DNA from: Channallabes apus
Taxonomy: Eukaryota; Chordata; Actinopteri; Siluriformes; Clariidae
Direction of reading: 5' to 3'
Assembly (NCBI GenBank): GCA_030522415.1
Contig: CM060125.1
Coordinates: 5,142,401-5,206,400 of the forward strand
Length of the DNA stretch: 64,000 nucleotides
Notes under the pieces: generated by a model
The model's database searches: none
Told to the model about the DNA's origin: nothing
What the model saw: only the letters and a program-made list of their open reading frames with translations
Made by a program: the position numbers and the translations under genes
Shown here: positions 54,851 through 64,000 of the stretch, in pieces
Position numbering within the stretch: position 1 is the first letter of the stretch
How the letters are laid out: every line of letters starts with the position of its first letter

Positions 54851-55395
54851 GTTGGAGATGGAGCTATTTCCAGCTTGCCCATCTTCACTGCACAAACAGT
54901 CGAACATCAAATAAGTGCAGTCTTAAAAAAATCTGAGTGAGAGGTCTATGAGAATCCGACACCCAAAGTTAAAAGATTTTGTTATAGCTTTAATTAATTG
55001 TGTATGTGTCACAAAAAACAGATGCCGTACCAAGCACCAGAATTGTGCAACGTCTGTGGAAGAAAAAGTCAACATTTGTGTGAACATGGTGTCTGCTGCC
55101 ATTTCCTGTGTCAAACATCAAGTCAAAAACAAATCGCTAAGGACGTTTCCAATATATGATTTTTAGCAGAGATGTGCATGAGACATTGTCTAATGTCTAG
55201 GACAAAACAGAGACACTCAAGCACTAATAAACTGGAGGAATTCTGTATGCGCCAGAACAACAATACAACAATTAGTGACCCAGCAAAATTACACTGGCAG
55301 ACACTAGGAATGTATGTAGATAATATATTGGTTAAAGTTGTTCATTACTACTGTATGCTAACCGCCCTGAAATAACACTTGTGGCAAACATATTA

Positions 55396-55731
55396 TTCAT
55401 TCATTCATTCATTTTCTATACCGCTTAATCCTGTGTTCAGGGTCGCGGGGGACCTGGGGGACTTCGGGCACTAGGCGGGGTACACCCTGGCCAGGGTGCC
55501 ACCCTGGGGCAGGGCACACACACATATACACACTCACACACTATGGGCAATTTAGGAACGGCAGTTAGCCTAACCTGCATATCTTTGGACTGTGGGAGGA
55601 AACCGGAGTACCCGGAGGAAACCCACCAAGCACGGGGAGAACATGCAAACTCCAAGCACACAGAGACGGGAATCGAACCCAGACCCTGGAGGTGCAAGGC
55701 GACAGTGCTACCCACTACACCACCGCGAAGC
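55396..55731 (-). mobile_element. V-SINE-like SINE, full length with 12-bp duplication
   Basis: Reverse-oriented with the ATTC tail at the left and the head CCACTACACCACCGCG at the right. A perfect 12-bp duplication GCAAACATATTA is at 55384-55395 and 55732-55743. Confidence 0.92.
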
Positions 55732-55743
55732 GCAAACATATTA

Positions 55744-56584
55744 AAAGTTCCAAATTATGTTGTGTCACAAGTTGTGTCATCACACGCGTGTGAAATTCCC
55801 CTTTGCAAGACTCGGTACCAAACACTGCTATAATATGCAAAAAGCTATTCTAACTTCTGCATTGCACTGTTTAGCTACAGAGTATTAATTATGGGAACTT
55901 CGTCTTTTCGTCCTACTGATCAAATGCTAAATCTGTACAAATGCTTTCTTTTTTTCCTCAAAGCAAGAACGATGTATCAACTTACTAAAGAGACTCGGTC
56001 TCGAATGTATTAACCAAATCTCTCCAAACAAGAAATGATTAACAAAAAAATGATGTACTGGGATCGGAAAGCTCTTTTCTATTTCTAATAAGTGGGTAAA
56101 TAATGCAGTAAATGAATTCATGAAATGGGATGAATTGGTAAACAAATTGGCGAAGGAATTAGTGCACAAATAAATAATTCAATGACAAATCTGGGAAATG
56201 ACTAAGTGAATGTATTGGCGAACATTACCAATACATGAAGGAGTCGGTGATTTCAATTATATAGGGGCACCAGTGAGTGACTTGTTCAACTGGTAAATAA
56301 ATTGCTGAAACAAATGAGTAAATTAATCGTTTAATGAATCCGTTTTGTAAATAAATTGGTGAGCAAATCTGTAAATGAATCAGCAAGTGAATCAGTCAAC
56401 ATGACCCATTTTTCGGTTGGCAGAATCTGAGTACATATAAAAAAAAAAAAAAAGACTTAGCAGTCTATCAGCCACTAGATCACCAGAGTGATAAAACAAA
56501 AGCTTGTCTATTCTATCTGTTTGCTGTAAATAGTTCATATAGTTCATCTTCCAAAATATGTTTTTATTTCACCTAGAGCAAAAG
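55744..56584. other. Intergenic; degenerate GAAT-rich stretch
   Basis: At about 56090-56400 short motifs such as GTGAATGAAT, TGGTAAA and AATTGG recur irregularly, like a decayed simple repeat. Confidence 0.4.
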
Positions 56585-56765
56585 CAATGCACTTTATGAA
56601 GCGGACGGTTTTAACTCACATCTCTTTCCCACCACGGCCTCATAATGAGGCAAAAGGGGAGCTAATGGCACAATAAAAGGCACCATCGCGTCCCTGTGCA
56701 TCTCATTCATCCGCATTAGAATGAACCACTGGCGTCAGTCGCTGCTATCTAAACACAATCGTCAC
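56585..56765. promoter_or_regulatory. Candidate conserved noncoding element
   Basis: Balanced-complexity block surrounded by AT-rich DNA, with homeodomain-like TAATGAGG, GCTAATGG and CATTAG and no repeat or coding signal. Only comparison with other fish can confirm it. Confidence 0.3.
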
Positions 56766-57757
56766 CCCTGTGTTTGTGTGTATGTGTGTGCGTGCATAAT
56801 ACTTATTTTTACAGTATCAAGCTGTCATTTATTAATACACTATTTATGAGTTACTGTTTATTAAATGTCTTTTAATGCAGTTAGGATCAATAAATAATAT
56901 AAGTAAAATAAGTAAATCTGTTAATGTTTTATTTAATGTTTAAATAATCTTCAGATATTGCATTTTTTGTATATATATATATATATATATATATATTTCC
57001 CCTTATATACTGAGCTTGCTGGAGAATGCTTGCCTAAAACTGGTCTGTCTTGTACTATATTTCTATCTTTACAGCCATGCATACTGTATATTCTCCTGTA
57101 ATGTTATTTATTTAGTAATATTTAAGTTATATATGGAAATATCGAATGATCTTGTACATAATTATGCAGACATGATAAACATATATAACAAAATTGGTAC
57201 AGAATGTAAGACTTTTGCACAGGACTGTATAAAGTGTTTTTACATATACAGTACAGTCTATATTCACATTATTCACATTTTGCATAACAGATCCCCTTTG
57301 AGGGCTATTTTCAGCATATCGCATTAGTTTCTAACAGAAACGGAATCTGAAAGAAACCAATGTGAAGAATGTGAGAATATGCAAAACTCTGAACATACAG
57401 TAACCCATGTTACAACTGTCGCTGTGAGACCTCAAAGTTGCTGGATCAGCTTCTGGAGCACTTAACATCTGCATTAGCATGTCACTCACTGTACAACATT
57501 TAGCTCGGCTCCACTAATCTGACTGGATTAGCAGCATTCCAAGAATTCGTATATTCAGTATGACCACACTGTTTTTACCTTTCGTATCACTCCTCTTAGC
57601 CCTTGGCAGTCCAACAACATGCTCCTACAGCAGTGTTAGCGACTGGTAGACATGACAAATAGTAAATCTTTCATGAAAACAACTTCTGACTTAAAAAACG
57701 AAGATGAAAATGAAAAAAAGTGAAGATCAAACTGACTTAAGAGCAAAATGTACAAAC
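56766..57757. other. Intergenic between snrpd3 and adora2a
   Basis: (TA)n at about 56971-56995. The block at 57415-57560 is of normal complexity with GCATTAGCATG and GGATTAGCAG. No gene. Confidence 0.4.
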
Positions 57758-58088
57758 GGCGGCGCGGTGGTGTAGTGGTTAGCACTGTCGCCTTGCACCT
57801 CCAGGGTCCGGGTTCGATTCCCGTCTCTGTGTGCATGGAGTTTGCATGTTCTCCCCGTGCTTGGTGGGTTTCCTCCGGGTACTCCGGTTTCCTCCCACAG
57901 TCCAAAGATATGCAGGTTAGGCTAATTGGCGTTCCTAAAAAATTGCCCGTAGTGTGTGATTGGGTGTGTGAGTATGTGTGTGTGCCCTGCGATGGATTGG
58001 CACCCTGTCCAGGGTGTACCCCGCCTAGTGCCTGAAGTCTCCTGGGATAGGCTCCAGGTCCCCGCGACCCTGAACACAGGATTAAGCG
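57758..58088 (+). mobile_element. V-SINE-like SINE, full length
   Basis: Head GGCGGCGCGGTGGTGTAGTG with B-box GGGTTCGATTCCC; ends TTAAGCGGGGAGA without the usual ATGA tail. No duplication found. Confidence 0.88.
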
Positions 58089-58744
58089 GGGAGATAACTA
58101 GATAATAGATAACTAATTCACTTTTTTTCATTTTTTTCTGGTTGAACATAACATTTTCTAGTTGTTGCAAGTTACAGTATCAGTAGATTTACATTAAGAA
58201 TGCAAGTCAGTTGAATTAATTATGAGATCTTTACACACTGTAATGAAATCACATTTTTTTATTTTTATTATTTGGTGAAGTTCAGAACCACCAAAAAAAA
58301 AAAAAAAAGGTTTCACAGTCAGTAGTGTGATGCTTGTAAAGGAAAGTTCAGAAACTTCACAGAAGCCTTGACAAGATTGTGGCAACACCAGGCTTTGTTA
58401 CACACAAAATGTGTGTATATCCGTCCACCCATATACTGTATATTTGTACTAGCCATTATACTGATAGTCAACAGAGTGCAATTTTACATGCCAGAATGAC
58501 ATTGCTATCTAACACTTCCTGTTTTATTAAAAAAAAAATTTTTTTGAATGCAGCTTTACTCAATATACCTTACAACTAGAGATGTTCCGATACCATTTTT
58601 CCCCTCCCGATTCCGATACTTGGGCTTAGGGTATCGGCCGATACCGAGTACTGATCCGATACCTGGGTGTGTATCTGTACAGTATATAATATATCGCTGA
58701 TATATATAGCATTTCTTTTTTTAAGTAAAATACTACTAGCCCTG

Positions 58745-59220
58745 TGTAACAGGTTCTAAAAACATGGACACGAGGCGAGGTCTTACAGAAAAAAGGGTAA
58801 TTTATTTCGAAAAATGGGTAAGGAAAAGGTTAAAGGCTCTCTGCAGCCTTTTCCACTTCTGCGGCAGGGATGCGAAGGCGGGCTCTACGCGGAAGTGAAG
58901 GTGCCGCGGGAGCTCGCGCCCCCCTTTTTAAAGTCTCTGGGGTGCCTCACATCGCCCCGCTCTTGTGCCACTGTCTCTCATAAAATCCACCGCGTCGCAA
59001 AGTCCAGCTTCCCAACAGTCAGACCCCGAGCTACACTCCCCGCTGTGTTTTATAGCGCCGGGATCATTAGCGGCGATAGCTCATGGGCCGTTGCCTGATT
59101 CTGCGGCCCTGCTCCTTCACATACCTAAAGGGGGGGGGGGGGGGGGGGGGGGCGCCTAACTAGTGAGCCAGGAGCGATATCAATTTGGACGCACGCCCAT
59201 CACAGGTGCACGCCGTCACA
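58745..59220 (-). mobile_element. Solo-LTR-like insert inside hAT copy B
   Basis: Reverse-oriented; the ends are TGTAACA and CCGTCACA on the plus strand. TATA-like TTTTATAG near 59049 and inverse poly(A) signal near 58801. Longer than copy A because of extra sequence around 58845-58920. Confidence 0.6.
59130..59152 (+). repeat. G23 homopolymer
   Basis: Twenty-three consecutive G; about 8 C stand at the equivalent place of copy A. Confidence 0.95.
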
Positions 59221-59387
59221 CTCTGTAAGTAAGCTAAGCTAGCGGGCATAAATAGGTTATGTTTAGGAAAATGGTATCGGATCGGTACGTGGACTCAAAT
59301 ACTCGCCGATTCCGATGCCAGATTTTTTTGTGGTATCGGCAGCATTTCCGATACCAGTATCGGAATCGGAACAACCTTAATTACAAC

Positions 59388-60585
59388 ACCTCCCAAAATG
59401 GTACCAGCGCATACACACTAGTAAAAATGAACTTTGAGAGAAATATTTCACCTACAGCACCAGCTTCCACCTAAAAAAAATCCTCCCCTACTGCTGCTTG
59501 TGGCTACATTCGTGCACCACCATGTTTTGTACACATCCGCGGTGATGCTTCTCATGCCTTACCTAATCACACTAGCAAGTGACAAGTCGCTCATGTTGCT
59601 TTTGGGTTGACATAAATAGATGTACGTGCTATAGCGGTTTGTTTGATGTAAGTTTTATCTTCAGTTTCGCAAATCAAACAGTAAATGGGAAATAGTTGTA
59701 GAACGGAACTACAGTTTATGCATGGGGAAGTGAAGAAACATCACCCCCCCCCCCCCACCCCACCCAAAAACACACCACTAGACTGGTCAGAGCAACCGCT
59801 ACTACCAACTGTTTTGTGTTGTCACGATAGCATCATAAAATGTCCTTTTTTTGGCAGTTCCCATAAGGGACTGCTACAGTAGACCATCCAATCAGCACAT
59901 TTGTTTTAGCATAGACATCTTAATCTGGGTTTCGTATGAGCGCTAAGGAACCCTGCATCCAGTGTCAGGGTTTGGGGCATTGGCTGGGAACTGAAACAGG
60001 AACTTCTACATCAGATACAAAATGCTTACCACTGAACAACGAATGCACACAATGTCAAAGCAGGTGATAAAACCACAACTTAAATATTGCTTGTCAAAGT
60101 CATTGAAATCACAGCTCTATGCTACACATGTACAGAAAAGAATTATTCATGTGTTGGTTTGTCACTTGCTAGTGTTAGCATAGGTTATGACTCTTCATGA
60201 ACTTACAGTTGTTCCCCTCTTATTAAGGACCCCAGTCAACATCCATGACGTCTTAATTCCCAAACTGTCATGATTAAATAAACAGACTACGTGTTTGCCA
60301 ATAATTGTGGGCTTTTTGGATGGATTCATTGGAGCATAGCTCCTGTTACAGAACTGAAAACCTCTGAAAACCACTGTAATTGTGAGAGATGTTGTAAATT
60401 CCATCTGTTAAACCTGACACGTGAGACGTGTCGCAATTTGATAGCCATGTTCATCCGGTTCCCACACAAATGTAGGTACAAATAACACACTGCTTATCTG
60501 GCTCCATACAGTAGTGAGAATCCGGCCTCAGATGTGTAGATCACACGAGGCTATATGTTTGTTTTAACTTGGCTAATGTCATGCT
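59388..60585 (-). other. Region downstream of adora2a, probably partly 3'UTR
   Basis: A C-run at 59744-59757. No clear poly(A) signal was assigned and no gene recognised. Confidence 0.35.
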
Positions 60586-61519
60586 TCATGAGACCTCTGT
60601 GAGCTCCCCTACATGGTTTGTCCTTGTGGGTATGGAACTCAGGTTGACATTACTGATAACGCAGCAGTCCTTCACCAGCATGATTTCCGAAGGAGTTTCA
60701 TTGCTGATTTGATCGGGAAGTGCAGCAGGAATGCTGGACTCAGAATCTGATCTTGAGCTCCAGTCTCTTTCTGTGCAATGAAGTTCCTTCACGAAATGAA
60801 GACCTTTCCTAGGACTGCGATGTGGCACTTTGCCGTTAGTCATGCTGCCAAGGGTTGGCTCAATGACGCTAATCCTGGTAGAGGGGTTGCTGTTGGTCAG
60901 CCTGTCACGCCGCCTGAAGACATACTGGTGTATAATCCTTCGAAATGTCAACCTGAAGTCTCGGATTCGGTAAGCATAAATAAAGGGGTTCAGCAGCGAG
61001 TTCGCGTGTGATAGAATAATGGCGACGTACATGATCCAGATCGGTGGGCGGGGACATTTTGGACAAAAAAGCGTGAAGCAGTTGATAATGTGCAGAGGAA
61101 GCCAGCAGATAGCGAACAGTCCGACAATGATGGCAAGAGACTTTGCGGCATGGACTTCTTTCTGCAGTGTCGAGCGAGTTGCCGAGGTTGATGACGATCC
61201 CTCGCTGTGGCTGTATGATGTCGTGTGCTCCATCTGCCTCAGCTGGCGGCGCGCCGCCATGAATATCCGAACATAGATGACCAACATGATCACCAATGGC
61301 GGAAGGACACAGACAAAGAAGTTGAAGTAAACCATGTAGTCCATCGTGACCACACTCTCGAACAGACACTCAGTCAGGCCAGGGGGACACGAGCTGTTGG
61401 TGGTGTTGGTGTTGGGCATGTGCCAGCCAAGCATCGGGGTCAGGCCAATGATGAAAGACAAGATCCAGCACAGACAAATGATGGCTTTAGCTTTCTGATT
61501 AGTTACTAGGCTGTTGTAT
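60586..61519 (-). CDS. adora2a: adora2a-type adenosine receptor, last coding exon (partial)
   Basis: One exon from the acceptor TTCCAG (edge 61519) to the stop TGA at 60588-60586: 1 nt plus 310 codons. It begins YNSLVTNQKAKAI, the usual exon 2 start of A2 receptors (intracellular loop 2), and covers TM4-TM7 and a C-tail of about 110 residues. Ligand-pocket residues of A2A are present: CLFESVV (Phe and Glu of loop 2), CWLPLHIINC (Trp, His, Asn of TM6), ILSHANSLLNPFIYAY (Ser-His and NPxxY of TM7). STLQKEVHAAKSLAIIVGLFA matches A2A. The long tail favours A2A over A2B (short tail). The receptor couples adenosine to Gs and cAMP. The first coding exon (TM1-3) was not found to 64000. Confidence 0.9.
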
Positions 61520-62404
61520 CTGGAACACACACACGCACACACATAGTCAGAAAACAACACTGCTAGTTTATGCCTAAAATATTACACAAAATAACATCAA
61601 ATCTATTCACATTCCACATTTCTGTATGTTGTAAATCAATATTTACAATAAACAGTGTCACAATAATTATTTATTATTGACAGACATTGTTTGCACTACA
61701 GACTTTACAGCATTTATATGCAATTAACCAGATAACAAAATGGTTAGCGCAGCTTCAATGGTTGACCCGAAGAGTGCAAAACAAAGCGTAGGAGTTCGGC
61801 CCGGTAATGTTTTCTGTCTTTCTGACAAAGCGAAGCCAGCAACGAGGTGTTACTGTGCGGCAGTGAAGCTACACGCATTAATCCTGGGTTGTCAGTAACA
61901 TACTGCTGTTATTATATACGACGAGAGACGGTTGATAAGAATCGCGTCGGAGTTGCAGGAACCCGTTCATTCTGTCCAGTGCGTACAACAGCCAGCTGGG
62001 CTGCATAGATCTTCTCCCAAATGGCCTCTGCTGGCAGCTTCTCACATAATCTAGATCCTCGATGGAGACTCTGAGATCTGCTTCCCAGAGGTTCATTTCA
62101 ACTGACATACTCACACATTCAAGAGAGCGCAGACCCTGAGAACTGGCAGAACCTCACCTAATCAACACCTCCTGCAGCACTAATGCTTGACCTGAACACC
62201 TGAACCGCACGACCTGCGATGACTTCTATAGAATTTCTCAACCCTGATTATCTCATATCTCAGATTAGAACATGAGAATCTGGTTTAACTCAAGATCACT
62301 TCATCCTGCTTTCTGCTCGGGAAATACGTGTGTCAGGCTTCTGGAATTCTGCAACGTTCAGGACATGTTCAGAACAGGATGGATAAATATAGCATTCTTC
62401 AGAT
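61520..62404 (-). other. adora2a intron with an unexplained open frame
   Basis: A minus-strand frame from ATG 62108 to the stop at 61878 (76 codons) has ordinary codon use (SIEDLDYVRSCQQRPFGRR...), but no recognised family. The rest is AT-rich. Confidence 0.3.
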
Positions 62405-62720
62405 GGATTCTTCAATTCTATTTGTATAGCGCTTTTAACAATTGTCATTATCGCAAAGCAGCTTTACCCAATCAAAAGAATTATTTAAGTTTGTATGGAA
62501 TGTGAATGTGTATGAATCAAAATGTTCAGATAGTCCCTGGTGAGCAAGCCCGAGGGCGACAGTGGCAAGGAAAAACTCCCTGAGATGGTAATAGGAAGAA
62601 ACCTTGAGAGGAACCGAACTCAACAGGGAACCCATCCTCATCTGGGTGAAACAGAGAGCAGGAAATGATCTGCATTTACACAGTGTGTTAGTTGGGAAGC
62701 AATTCTTCAGGAAATTCTTC
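62405..62720 (+). repeat. Dispersed fish repeat (ATAGCGCTTTTAACAATTGT... type)
   Basis: Contains the widespread motif chain GTCATTATCGCAAAGCAGC, GGCAAGGAAAAACTCCCTGA, GAAACCTTGAGAGGAACC and CCCATCCTCATCTGGG. Fragments are also at 1915 and 36613. Confidence 0.8.
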
Positions 62721-63170
62721 AAATGTGTCCTCTGCTGTAAAGCCTCTATCTAGAATCTTATATGAGAGAGGAACCTCTCTAGGAAGAAGACTCTAGACTC
62801 TAGAAGCAACAAAATCTGCCCGATTTAGTGAGCGTGACTAAAGTAGCAGACTGAGAGTAAAACCTTTGTCCACAGGATGTACTATCTCGATATTATCTTG
62901 CTGATGTGTTTGCATTTGAAAAGGAAATGAAGTCACTAATCAGAGCTACAATTTGTTACAATCAGCTATTTTCAATAAAGAGACAATATGGAGTTAGTCC
63001 TAGTTCATTTAAACACACACACAGAAATGCTAACGCAATAACTATGCTATTACTGTATTACTCTCTTAAGTCTATAAGCATTTTTTTTTCTTTACTACAT
63101 TGTACACAGATTTTTACACCACAATAATCATACATTATGATAAATTATATCGAAATTAGATCATTACCAT
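62721..63170. other. adora2a intron, nothing recognised
   Basis: No repeat ends or coding signal. Confidence 0.35.
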
Positions 63171-63171
63171 T

Positions 63172-63533
63172 CATTCATTCATTCATTCGTCTTCTATACC
63201 GCTTTATCCTGTATTTAGGGTCGCGGGGACCTGGAGCCTATCCCAGGAGACTCTGGGCACGAGGCAGGGTACACCCTGGACAGCGTGCCAATCCATCGCA
63301 GAGCACACACACACACACACACACATTCACACACTATGGTCAATTTTGGGAACGCCGATTAGTCTAATCTGCATGTCTTTGGACTGTGGGAAGAAACCGG
63401 AGAACCCGGAGGAAACCCACCAAGCACGGGGAGAACATGCAAACTCCATGCACACAGAGACGGGAATCGAGCCTGGCCGGGAAATCGAACCCGGACCCTG
63501 GAGGTGCAAGGCGACAGTGCTAACCACTACACC
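63172..63533 (-). mobile_element. V-SINE-like SINE, full length
   Basis: ATTC(n) tail at the left and GCTAACCACTACACC head at the right. It has the CAGCCAGGC-type duplication near its head (GAGCCTGGCCGGGAAATCGA). Confidence 0.85.
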
Positions 63534-64000
63534 AAAAAATAATCAAATAAATAAATGAATAAATAAATAAACCTAGTGACCTAAAGTCACTTAAGACTTT
63601 TGTGTCATTTGATGTAGACATGATTCAGAATAAACACATAATTTGCATAGCACCTTACTTTCACATATTCTACAATTATATATCCGTAGACAATAATTTT
63701 TTATAGAGAATCAAATAAATATAAAAAAACTAAGCATGCATTCAAGTGATACCACACATACAGGTACGACCATAAAACCCTGGACATTGACAAAGCAATA
63801 GTTATTTAAGCTTTCTTGTACAATTTATTCAGATATTTCCTTCCGAATTATTGCATAGTGCGGAAACTACAACGCTTTTCTATAGGTTGTTGTACAGTTG
63901 TTGTACGGCTGCTCCCGTCGAGCCGTAAATTAAGCGATCATTTGTAAATATTTTGCAGTTTGGAATCATATATATCACCAGACACTGAGCTTTTTCCATA
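63534..64000. other. adora2a intron, AT-rich to window end
   Basis: An AAAT(n) stretch follows the SINE. The last 200 bases are unassigned. Confidence 0.35.

Larger units (their letters stand above)
58577..59379 (-). mobile_element. hAT-like element carrying an LTR-like insert (copy B)
   Basis: Inverted relative of 24430-25244. The ends TAGAGATGTTCCGAT and CGGAACAACCTTA are flanked by CTTACAAC (58569-58576) and ATTACAAC (59380-59387), 7 of 8 identical. It carries the same LTR-like insert (58745-59220) at the same internal position, but differs inside it: it has a segment absent from copy A and a long G-run. Confidence 0.82.

Noticed and set aside
60905..61369. 154-codon minus frame and plus frames over adora2a
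   Set aside because: Out-of-frame shadows of the receptor exon.
61520..64000. Search for adora2a TM1-3 exon
   Set aside because: No frame with GNVLVC, NYF or DRY-type sequence was found, so the first exon is probably beyond the window.

Overview
The window is nuclear DNA of a ray-finned fish. It has vertebrate genes split by GT-AG introns, tRNA-derived SINEs of the DANA/V-SINE type, many Tc1/mariner, hAT and Harbinger-like elements, LINE tails and dense microsatellites. The SINE style suggests an otophysan (catfish, tetra or carp relative). That placement is inference.

Four protein-coding genes were recovered, all on the minus strand. (1) 1370-4568 holds the first three coding exons of dync2i2 (WDR34), a ciliary dynein-2 intermediate chain. 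The rest lies left of the window. An RFX X-box stands about 330 bp upstream of its ATG. (2) 14245-30248 is a complete camkk2 coding region of 15 exons that splice in frame to 577 codons. A probable 5'UTR exon lies near 39.4 kb and intron 1 is about 9 kb. (3) 41478-43956 is a complete three-exon snrpd3 (SmD3, 128 aa) with a 5'UTR exon near 44.6 kb. (4) 60586-61519 is the last coding exon of an adenosine receptor, best matched to adora2a. The exon for TM1-3 is not in the window.

The genes are not an operon and have unrelated jobs: cilia transport, calcium/AMPK signalling, splicing and GPCR signalling. The space between and within them is built mostly from transposable elements. Several are nested, and target-site duplications give the order of insertion. 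Examples are hAT in hAT with a third element inside (2120-4160), hAT in SINE (5933-7118), LINE in Tc1 (20433-20833), and a hAT element carrying an LTR-like insert present at two distant sites (24430-25244 and 58577-59379). Camkk2 intron 1 also contains a 33-bp minisatellite of nearly 50 units (36290-38450).

Regions 7.8-8.4, 34.1-35.2, 47.4-49.0, 53.0-54.5 and 55.9-57.7 kb are mainly unassigned, AT-rich unique-looking DNA. Within the last, 56585-56765 looks like a possible conserved noncoding element.
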